From assembly GCA_002308475.1 (NCBI GenBank), contig DBVL01000132.1, positions 38,719 through 50,267 on the forward strand: a stretch of DNA of 11,549 bases, given 5' to 3'. Positions 1 through 6,412 of the stretch are shown piece after piece (the stretch's first letter is position 1; every line of letters begins with the position of its first letter). Both the position numbers and the translations under genes were made by a program. Origin of the DNA: Spirochaetales bacterium UBA1265 (GTDB taxonomy: Bacteria; Spirochaetota; Spirochaetia; Sphaerochaetales; Sphaerochaetaceae). The notes under the pieces were generated by a model that saw nothing but the letters and a program-made list of their open reading frames with translations, did not search any database and was not told the origin of the DNA.

Positions 1-192
1 TGGCAGTCGCCCAGCTCCTATTCCTCTGCAGATGATTGCAGCTGTGTGGAGAACAAAGCCAAAAAGCTGGATAGCAAAAGCAACTTTGGAAAGAGTTTCC
101 TTCTTTATTGCTATGTAGAAAAAATACAAAAGCATGGAAGCTAGGTATGAGAACATGACTATTGTAAATAGGGTGTTTTCAATCTCAAACAT
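1..192 (-). CDS. ccsA: CcsA cytochrome c biogenesis protein, N-terminal fragment (cut by window edge)
   Basis: Only the first 64 codons are in the window. They start at an ATG (192-190) preceded by a good ribosome binding site (AAAGGAGAGG, about 200-209). The fragment begins MFEIENTLFTIVMFSYLASM and is strongly hydrophobic: a first membrane helix at about residues 8-27, then a short basic stretch (IKKE), then the start of a second helix at about 38-55. This fits the N-terminus of CcsA/ResC, the polytopic System II partner of ResB that carries heme to the outer face and joins it to apocytochrome. The ATG overlaps the end of resB by 8 bases, so the two are probably translationally coupled. The diagnostic WWD heme-handling motif lies in the missing part, so the call leans on the resB neighbour and on the start sequence. 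Confidence 0.8.
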   Translation of the reverse strand, partial: MFEIENTLFTIVMFSYLASMLLYFFYIAIKKETLSKVAFAIQLFGFVLHTAAIICRGIGAGRLP

Positions 193-1486
193 TGTTTTCC
201 TCTCCTTTCGGCTCAGAAGTGAGAACTTCATTTAGCTTGTTTTTAAATGCCATATTGCTCTTCTTGCAGGTTGCAGTAATCTTCCAACTCCCATCTTCAC
301 ACTCAACAGCTTCAACAGCTGATACCTGAACATAGAAAGCTAGGAACAAGCCAGCCATAATCACCAACCCTCCTATGAAAGCTAGGAAGGTAAATGAGTC
401 CTTCTTTATTTGAATTAGAGTGTAGTTCTGTGGCTCAGTAAAGTGCACTGTGTAGTCGTCTATAGTCAGAACCTCGTCTTTAAGTAGAACGTTCATACCA
501 AGAATCTGGCCCTTGTAATAGACTGAGTAAAGGTAGGCTGGGTTATTTAAACTAGAAGACTGGGTTGCCGGTCCATAGCCTTGGATTAAGACGTAGTCTG
601 GATAAAAGGCGTTGAAGTAGATAACCAGATCTTCATTGTCAGAGACAACTAAGTAGTCCCCTGCACAGACAACGCTCTCCTGAAGAAAAGCCCCTTCCTT
701 ATCAACAGAAACCGTAGCAGCCCAACCAGTTGAGTTCTGGTAGAAGCGCAGCCCATACAAATCTGCAGGATTATTTACACTAATTACAGCAGTTTTGCCC
801 TCTGTTCCCTGCTCCAGATTGTAGACGGTGATAACTGCAGTGTACTGCTCTACTGTGTCATCTTCTCTTAGGCCTATTTCAAAATCATCTATTGAAAGAA
901 CTAGGGACGTGTCCCCTATTCTCTTCATCTCCCCAGGAACTCCGTAGACTGTGTACTCTTTGTAGGTCATCTGTCCAAGTGAGTAGCCAAGGATTAGCAG
1001 GAGGACTCCTATGTGGCAAATCCAAGCGCCCCAGACTCCTATTACGTTTTTGTGAGCGTAGTGCCTGTCAGAACCAGAGGAGCTCTTCATGCCCAAAGTC
1101 TTAAAGAAAGATTGAATATCTCCTTTATAGACACCTTCTATCGTTTCTCCCGCCTTCGGAAAAGAATTTGGAAGAATAACAGGAGAAGCATAAGCCTTGG
1201 TTCTTTTTATTAGACTTGGGAGCCTGATTATGTTGCACAAAAGGAGGTTGAGTACCAGAAAAGCTGTAATTAGAACAAACCACCAGGAGTGAAAAACGCT
1301 GTCCAGGTTAAGAGCTAGGATTATTGCCGCTAGGCGCTCTGAGTAGGCGGAGTAGTAGTAAGAGTAGGAGTAGCCTTGGGGAATGAGGCTTCCAATTACA
1401 CACGCAAAAACCAGAACCAGAAGAAGGATTATGGCAAAGCGCATGGAGGAGATATATTTCAGAACTTTTCTTAACGACTCTTTCAT
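185..1486 (-). CDS. resB: ResB/Ccs1-family cytochrome c biogenesis protein
   Basis: A protein of about 433 residues with the ResB/Ccs1 layout: a helix near residues 17-36 ending in a GSLIPQ motif, a second near 69-87 (preceded by FHSWW), a third near 151-171 (WGAWICHIGVLLLILGYSLG), a large extracytoplasmic domain of about 200 residues, and a last helix near 371-392 before a charged tail. ResB and CcsA together form the System II heme lyase for c-type cytochromes. Histidines at the second and third helices (FHS, CHIG) are candidates for the heme relay. The reading frame can be extended to a TTG at 1495, but I chose the ATG at 1486, which gives the usual start (MKESLRKVLKY). Neither start has a strong ribosome binding site; the ATG is only 11 bases past the nrfA stop, so coupling to nrfA is likely. 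Position directly after nrfA suggests it serves NrfA maturation. Confidence 0.9.
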   Translation of the reverse strand: MKESLRKVLKYISSMRFAIILLLVLVFACVIGSLIPQGYSYSYYYSAYSERLAAIILALNLDSVFHSWWFVLITAFLVLNLLLCNIIRLPSLIKRTKAYASPVILPNSFPKAGETIEGVYKGDIQSFFKTLGMKSSSGSDRHYAHKNVIGVWGAWICHIGVLLLILGYSLGQMTYKEYTVYGVPGEMKRIGDTSLVLSIDDFEIGLREDDTVEQYTAVITVYNLEQGTEGKTAVISVNNPADLYGLRFYQNSTGWAATVSVDKEGAFLQESVVCAGDYLVVSDNEDLVIYFNAFYPDYVLIQGYGPATQSSSLNNPAYLYSVYYKGQILGMNVLLKDEVLTIDDYTVHFTEPQNYTLIQIKKDSFTFLAFIGGLVIMAGLFLAFYVQVSAVEAVECEDGSWKITATCKKSNMAFKNKLNEVLTSEPKGEENNV

Positions 1487-1497
1487 CTTAAGCAAAA

Positions 1498-2793
1498 CTA
1501 GTTGAGTAAAAGCATGGCTTCTTCAATGCGGGACTCTGAAATATCAAGGCAGTTGAAAGCCAGATCTGAGTTGTGAGCTCCTTCAGAGTTTTCAACATAG
1601 CAGAAATCAAAGAACCACTGAGCCTCTCTGTAGAGCTTACGCAGAGTCTCAAGGGCGGCCTCATCCTTGCTTCCAGCAGCTACTGCACCAGCGAGGGCTG
1701 TCTTGAAATCAGAGAGCTTGTTTCCAACCTCTGTTTCTCTAGCTGTTACGCGCTCCTGGATGCGGTGGACCATTTCAACCATGTCTGTATCTCCATGACA
1801 CTCGGCACAAGTTGAAAGAAGGGTCTCGCTCTCAAGCGGGCTTACCAGGTAGTGGCTGTGATAGACTGTTCCGTCATCTGCCATCTCAATAGCCATGTGG
1901 CAGTCAGCACAGTTTAGAAGAGAAGCGTGCTTACCAAGAAGATAGGTTTCCATCTCTGGGTGCTGAGCCTTCAGCAGCTTGGCTCCAGTGCTTGGCTGAG
2001 TCCAGTCGGAGAAGCCGACAGAGCCATCAGGAAGAACCATGCTGTCGTAGTAGGCAAGAATGGCCTGAGGAGTCATTTCTTCAACACTGGAGTAAGGCAT
2101 CATGGTCTCTTTATCTGTTGGAGTAAAGTAGTACTCTATATGGCACTGGCCACAGGAAAGTGTGGCGCTGTCTATACTGCTCATATTTGAGCCAAGGGCC
2201 TTGGCTACGTAGGAGTGAGTAATTACTATCTCACCCTTGTTTCCGGCGTTGTTACCGTGGCAGGTGTAACAGCTTATACTCTCTTCCATCATGCCAAGAG
2301 CTGTATTGAAATCAAGAGTGTAAGCGGCTACTCCCATGTCATTTACAAGCTTAGCAAAGTTTGGAGTCTTACAGGTGAGACAGTTTGCAAGAGCGTGCGG
2401 GCGGGCCGTGGCTGAGACATCTTCCAGAGTGTACTCATGGCCTCTTGCGCTACCGTACTCTTTAGCAAACCCAAAGCCTTCATAGATATTTACAAGGTAC
2501 GGGTCCTCTTCAAGGTAGCTTGTTATATAGGAGTTATCCTTGTTAGCTCCCATGGAGGCAACAATATACGGATAGGTCTCTGCCCAGTCGGAAGCGTTAA
2601 TTGTCCCATCTTTGCTTGTGGCTGTTGGGGCTGTGGCGCTCACGTAAGTTATATCTTCCTCGGTAAGTGGGCCCAGGGCACCGCGGTTTTTGAGGTGATA
2701 ATACAAGTCGTCCCCAAAAATGCCTACCAGAGCGCAGCAAAGGACAATAATAACAACAGATATAACAATCTTTAACAGTTTTTTATGTTCCAT
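1498..2793 (-). CDS. nrfA: NrfA, pentaheme c-type nitrite reductase (ammonia-forming)
   Basis: About 431 residues, a little shorter than the E. coli enzyme (478). Five heme-binding motifs are visible (numbering from the upstream in-frame GTG at 2799): CLTCK at 140-144, then CYTCH 177, CGQCH 216, CADCH 297 and CAECH 331. The CxxCK site is the NrfA hallmark: its lysine is the proximal ligand of the active-site heme. Other catalytic features are present: Arg119 in RGH, Glu222-Tyr223 in HIEYYF, and KAQHPE at 277-282, which supplies the calcium ligands (Lys, Gln) and the active-site His280. A hydrophobic segment at about 9-27 looks like an uncleaved anchor; I see no clear AxA cleavage site or lipobox. 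NrfA reduces nitrite to ammonium with six electrons on the outer face. The ATG at 2793 is preferred because AAGGGG lies 5 bases upstream; the GTG would overlap that site. No nrfH is adjacent. rnfB ends 2 bases upstream. Confidence 0.96.
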   Translation of the reverse strand: MEHKKLLKIVISVVIIVLCCALVGIFGDDLYYHLKNRGALGPLTEEDITYVSATAPTATSKDGTINASDWAETYPYIVASMGANKDNSYITSYLEEDPYLVNIYEGFGFAKEYGSARGHEYTLEDVSATARPHALANCLTCKTPNFAKLVNDMGVAAYTLDFNTALGMMEESISCYTCHGNNAGNKGEIVITHSYVAKALGSNMSSIDSATLSCGQCHIEYYFTPTDKETMMPYSSVEEMTPQAILAYYDSMVLPDGSVGFSDWTQPSTGAKLLKAQHPEMETYLLGKHASLLNCADCHMAIEMADDGTVYHSHYLVSPLESETLLSTCAECHGDTDMVEMVHRIQERVTARETEVGNKLSDFKTALAGAVAAGSKDEAALETLRKLYREAQWFFDFCYVENSEGAHNSDLAFNCLDISESRIEEAMLLLN

Positions 2794-2795
2794 AA

Positions 2796-3587
2796 TCACC
2801 CCTTAATAGTAATTACCTTCACAGGGCACTTCTCGGCACACTTGCCGCACTGGGTACACTTTGAATAGTCTATACGGGCCAGGTTGTTTTCAACATGGAT
2901 GGCATCAAACTCACACTGCTTTGTGCAGAGCATACATCCTATACAACCAGCAGAACAAACCTTCTTGACCTGAGGACCCTTGTCCTTGTTTGAACACTGG
3001 ACTGCCACATAGTTGTTAACCGGAATAAGCTCAATCAGTCCCTTAGGACAGGCCTTAGCACAAAGACCACAGCCTATACATTTGGCCCTGTTAACTACCG
3101 CAACACCATCCTTAACAGAGATGGCATGCTCCGGACAGACAGAAACACAAGAACCAAGACCCAGACAGCCAAAATCACAGGAAGTAATGCTTATTCCTGA
3201 AAGAACAGCACTTCTGCAGTCCTGAATACCAACATAGTTTGCCTGGTTGCTGGTAACGTTGCAGTTGCCCTTACAGCGGACAAAAGCAACCTTCTTCTCT
3301 GCTGTTCCTGCGGCAACTCCCATGACAGCGCTGATCTTGTCTGCCACACCCTGGCCACCTACAGGACAACCATTGGTAGGAGCGTCTCCCGCGACAATTG
3401 CAGCAGCCATGGCATCACAGCCTGCAAAACCACAGGCACCACAGTTGTTACCAGGCAGGCAAGCGCGGACTTCAACCTCACGCTGATCAACTTCCACGCG
3501 GAATTTCTTTCCAGTGTAGACAAGAGCTACACCTACAACAGCTCCGACAAGAGTTATGACAATTGCAGTGATTATTACAGTACTCAT
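2796..3587 (-). CDS. rnfB: RnfB, multi-cluster ferredoxin-accepting subunit of the Rnf complex
   Basis: 263 residues. One N-terminal membrane helix (about 3-24) is followed by a cysteine-rich cytoplasmic part. The first domain has the RnfB-type 4Fe-4S pattern (Cys43, 49, 52, 57, in CGACGFAGC, with Cys74 further on). Further cysteines at 105, 109 and 124 are followed by four ferredoxin-like groups: 137/141/147/151, 170/173/176/180, 211/215/218/221/225 and 244/247/250/254. RnfB is the subunit taken to receive electrons from reduced ferredoxin and pass them to the membrane subunits. The ATG at 3587 has a strong AGGAGG site just upstream (about 3594-3599). It lies 13 bases after rnfA. Its stop codon (2798-2796) sits right at the nrfA start, so the last Rnf gene and the nitrite reductase are directly joined. 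Confidence 0.97.
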   Translation of the reverse strand: MSTVIITAIVITLVGAVVGVALVYTGKKFRVEVDQREVEVRACLPGNNCGACGFAGCDAMAAAIVAGDAPTNGCPVGGQGVADKISAVMGVAAGTAEKKVAFVRCKGNCNVTSNQANYVGIQDCRSAVLSGISITSCDFGCLGLGSCVSVCPEHAISVKDGVAVVNRAKCIGCGLCAKACPKGLIELIPVNNYVAVQCSNKDKGPQVKKVCSAGCIGCMLCTKQCEFDAIHVENNLARIDYSKCTQCGKCAEKCPVKVITIKG

Positions 3588-3600
3588 ATCTATCCTCCTA

Positions 3601-4179
3601 TCAGATATTCAGGCCCGAGAAGCCCATGAAGGCTATGGACATAAGAGCTGCAGCAATCATGACAATAGGTGCACCCCTCAGAGGCTCAGGAAGATCGCTT
3701 TCCTGAATTCTGCTTCTGATTCCGGCAAGAAGAACAATTGCAATTGTATATCCAACTGCTGTTCCAAAACCTGAAAGAACACATTCTATGAAGCCATAAC
3801 CATTCTGAACGTTTGTAAGAGCCACACCCAGAACTGCACAGTTTGTTGTAATCAGAGGAAGGAAGATTCCCAGTGCCTTGTAGATTGCCGGAGAGGTCTT
3901 CTTAAGGAACATCTCAACTATCTGTACCAGGGCCGCAATAACCAAAATGAAAACAATAGTCTTCATAAAATCCAGTCCCAGCGGAGCCAGAACCAGGTCA
4001 TAAAGAATACTTGCCACGGCAGAGGCTATGGTGAGAACAAAGATAACAGCACCACCAAGAGAGGCGGAGGCCTTCATCTGCTTGGAGACACCTAAGAATG
4101 AACAGATACCAAGGAACTGGTTCAAAACTACGTTGTTTATCAGTGCTCCACTAATCATGATAAGAATTAAAGCTTTCAT
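3601..4179 (-). CDS. rnfA: RnfA, membrane subunit of the Rnf complex
   Basis: 192 residues, the usual family length, almost wholly hydrophobic with about six membrane helices. Cys26 (in LGICSFLG) and Cys114 (in TTNCAVLG) are the conserved cysteines that, with the matching pair of RnfE, are known to hold an iron-sulfur cluster in the middle of the membrane in Rnf and Nqr complexes. RnfA and RnfE are paralogues with opposite topology, and this cluster carries electrons across the membrane. The start ATG (4179-4177) shares four bases with the rnfE stop (ATGA), indicating coupled translation. Next gene is rnfB after 13 bases. Confidence 0.97.
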   Translation of the reverse strand: MKALILIMISGALINNVVLNQFLGICSFLGVSKQMKASASLGGAVIFVLTIASAVASILYDLVLAPLGLDFMKTIVFILVIAALVQIVEMFLKKTSPAIYKALGIFLPLITTNCAVLGVALTNVQNGYGFIECVLSGFGTAVGYTIAIVLLAGIRSRIQESDLPEPLRGAPIVMIAAALMSIAFMGFSGLNI

Positions 4180-4844
4180 TTTTCTGCCTCCTTACATGTT
4201 GAAGCACAGGTAGAGCAACACCCATCACAGCCTTCTACCAGCTTCTTCTGTCTGGTCTTGATTCCGATTGCGTTCATAATAACTATGAAAAGAGCAATTA
4301 CCAGGAAGGCTCCAGGTGGCTGAACAAAGATGGCTATAGGCTGGATACTGGAAGGAAGAATCTGGATACCAAAAGCTGTTCCGTTTCCAAGAACCTCTCT
4401 AAAGAGACCAGCCAGGGTAAGAGCTACTGTAAACCCAAGACCCATACCTACTCCGTCCATGACAGACAGCAGTGGTTTGTTCTTGTTTGCAAAAGCTTCT
4501 GCTCTTCCAAGGATTATACAGTTAACAACAATCAGAGGAATATAGATTCCCAGTGCCTCATAAACAGAAGGAATATAGGCTTCCAGAAGCAGCTCTGTAA
4601 CAGTAACCAAAGAAGCAACTATAACAATGTAGGACGGAAGTCTCACCTCATCTGGAATAACTTTTCTCAAAAGAGAGATAACAAGGTTGGAGAGAATAAG
4701 AACTGCTGTTGTACTCAGACCCATTCCAATACCGTTAATGGCTCTTGTAGAAACAGCAAGAGTGGGACACATGCCAAGCATGAGTACCATGGTGGGGTTT
4801 TCTTTTATAAGACCGTTGTACAGTCTTTCAACATATTTATTCAT
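4176..4844 (-). CDS. rnfE: RnfE, membrane subunit of the Rnf complex, with cysteine-rich tail
   Basis: About 222 residues with six predicted membrane helices. The N-terminus (MNKYVERLYNGLIKENPT, then MLGMCPTLAVST) is typical of RnfE. Cys26 and Cys109 (in VVNCIILG), counted from the ATG, match the iron-sulfur ligands shared with RnfA. The frame extends to a GTG at 4850, but the ATG at 4844 is preferred because a strong AAGGGGGAG site lies about 5 bases upstream of it and would collide with the GTG. The gene starts 2 bases after the rnfD-rnfG stop and overlaps rnfA by 4. The C-terminal tail, after the last helix, carries five cysteines in 12 residues (CDGCCSTCASTC). That tail is not needed for the known membrane cluster and could bind metal or an extra cluster; its role is unknown to me. 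Confidence 0.96.
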   Translation of the reverse strand: MNKYVERLYNGLIKENPTMVLMLGMCPTLAVSTRAINGIGMGLSTTAVLILSNLVISLLRKVIPDEVRLPSYIVIVASLVTVTELLLEAYIPSVYEALGIYIPLIVVNCIILGRAEAFANKNKPLLSVMDGVGMGLGFTVALTLAGLFREVLGNGTAFGIQILPSSIQPIAIFVQPPGAFLVIALFIVIMNAIGIKTRQKKLVEGCDGCCSTCASTCKEAEK

Positions 4845-4846
4845 CT

Positions 4847-6412
4847 TCACTCCCCCTTGATTGTGTTGTTGTAGAAGTCCAGTGCAGCGTTAACTGCATT
4901 TACAACCGCATTTGAAGTGATTGTGGCTCCGGAGATACTATCTACTTCATTTGAAGCGCTCTTTCCGCTCTTAACAAGTTTCAACTTAGTAGCTGCCATG
5001 CCGTTAAACTGATCCTTGAACTCAGGCTCAGAAGCAAGCATACCCTTACCCGGAGTTTCATTGAGCTCTGTGAATGAGATGGAGTTGATTGTTCCATTAG
5101 CACTGATACCGATTGAAAGAGTTATATTTCCTTCATAACCTTCAGAAGAAGTAGCCTCAATAGCGTATCCAACAGTGTTTCCGCTCTCATCAAGGCCTTC
5201 AACAGCCTGGTTAATCTTAACTCTTCCAAACTCAGTTCCGTAGATCTGGCCTGCTATCTCATTTACTGCTTCAACCTGCTTGAACTCTACAGCTCCAGGA
5301 ACAACTGCCTGATAAGAAGCCCAGGCTTTCTTTTCTTTCTGGATGCTGATAGTCTCTTCGGTCATCTTGTAGGTTCCACCGAGGGCCACACCGGCAATCA
5401 GAGTAATGATTGCAATCACTATAACCGGACGAGGAACAAAGTCCTTAAATGTCTTCTTTGGCTCGCCGTTACGCTTAGAAACTTCTTTCTTGGTGTAGGC
5501 AAATGGTTTTGGAACCACGTACATATCTATCATAGGAGTAAGGAGGTTTCCAATCAGGATTGAGTAGCTAACTGAGTCAGCTGAAGATCCGTAAACACGG
5601 AAAAGACCTGCTAGAATTCCAATAACTGCTCCGTAGATAATCTGACCTTTCTTGCTAACTGGAGAAGTAACATAGTCGGTAGCCATAAAGAAGGCACCCA
5701 TGACTATTCCACCACCGCAGATGTTTGCAACTAGAAAGGCTGGGTCAAAACCCTGACCACCAAAGAGAGCAATAAAGAGTGTGAAAGCTCCCAGTACTGA
5801 GAAACAGATTTCTCCGTGGATTATATCAAAAGCCCACAGCAGTAGACCGCCAATTAAAAGAGCAAGGATGGAGCTACCGATTACTGCGTTTGATGTTCCG
5901 AGGAACATGGAAGTTATGTTTACAGCTCTTCCTGCAAGTAATTCAGCTACCGGAGTTGCACTAGTAACTGCATCTACTTTAAAAGCAGTCATGGGATTAC
6001 TGAATGAGATGAGTAAGAAACACCTGGCAGCTAGAGCTGGGTTTAAGAAGTTCTTTCCAAGTCCTCCAAAGCAACCTTTTACTACAACTATGGCAAAGAT
6101 GGCACCAAGAATTGGGGCGTAAAGCGGTGTACTCGGAGAAAGGGAGAGAGCCAGCAGAAGGCCAGTAAGTGCAGCACTTCCGTCAAGGCAATCCTTTGGA
6201 TCCTTATGAACAAGAAGATTGAACAGGAATTCTGAGAGAACAGCTGTTCCAACAGAGGCAAGGATTATGAGAAGTGCATGTGTCCCGTAGACGACCACTC
6301 CGACAACTGTAGCAGGAATAAGTGCCAGCAGCACGCATACCATAATCAGTTTTGTTGATAATCTGTCCCTTACGTGAGGGCCGGATGAAATATTCAGAAA
6401 TGTATTCGTCAT
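4847..6412 (-). CDS. rnfD-rnfG: RnfD-RnfG fusion, two covalent-FMN subunits of the Rnf complex in one chain
   Basis: A single frame of 521 residues covers what are usually two genes. Residues 1 to about 305 are RnfD: a polytopic membrane protein with the flavin-attachment motif Asp147-x-x-Thr-Ser-Ala-Thr153 (DAVTSATP). Residues 306-327 are a basic linker (TKKEVSKRNGEPKK...). Residues about 328-521 are RnfG: one membrane helix (about 328-347), then an FMN-binding domain with Asp491-x-x-Ser-Gly-Ala-Thr497 (DSISGATITS). Both motifs fit the ApbE flavin-transferase consensus, with FMN expected on Thr153 and Thr497. Linker charge and helix order leave the topology reasonable, with both flavins on the outer side as in separate RnfD and RnfG. 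The ATG (6412-6410) overlaps the rnfC stop by 4 bases. ApbE itself is not in the window. I see no internal stop or frame break, so this reads as a real fusion. Confidence 0.95.
   Translation of the reverse strand: MTNTFLNISSGPHVRDRLSTKLIMVCVLLALIPATVVGVVVYGTHALLIILASVGTAVLSEFLFNLLVHKDPKDCLDGSAALTGLLLALSLSPSTPLYAPILGAIFAIVVVKGCFGGLGKNFLNPALAARCFLLISFSNPMTAFKVDAVTSATPVAELLAGRAVNITSMFLGTSNAVIGSSILALLIGGLLLWAFDIIHGEICFSVLGAFTLFIALFGGQGFDPAFLVANICGGGIVMGAFFMATDYVTSPVSKKGQIIYGAVIGILAGLFRVYGSSADSVSYSILIGNLLTPMIDMYVVPKPFAYTKKEVSKRNGEPKKTFKDFVPRPVIVIAIITLIAGVALGGTYKMTEETISIQKEKKAWASYQAVVPGAVEFKQVEAVNEIAGQIYGTEFGRVKINQAVEGLDESGNTVGYAIEATSSEGYEGNITLSIGISANGTINSISFTELNETPGKGMLASEPEFKDQFNGMAATKLKLVKSGKSASNEVDSISGATITSNAVVNAVNAALDFYNNTIKGE

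Noticed and set aside
1484..1495. TTG start of resB at 1495
   Set aside because: No ribosome site for TTG, and an ATG lies three codons in; neither start is strongly supported, so ATG is the simpler choice.
1573..2775. Several plus-strand open frames opposite nrfA, and similar ones opposite the rnf and ABC genes
   Set aside because: They lie antisense to clear genes, lack recognisable domains and ribosome sites, and look like shadows of codon bias.
2791..2799. GTG start of nrfA at 2799 overlapping the rnfB stop
   Set aside because: The AAGGGG site would overlap the GTG; it is properly spaced from the ATG at 2793. The same argument applies to rnfE (GTG 4850 versus ATG 4844).
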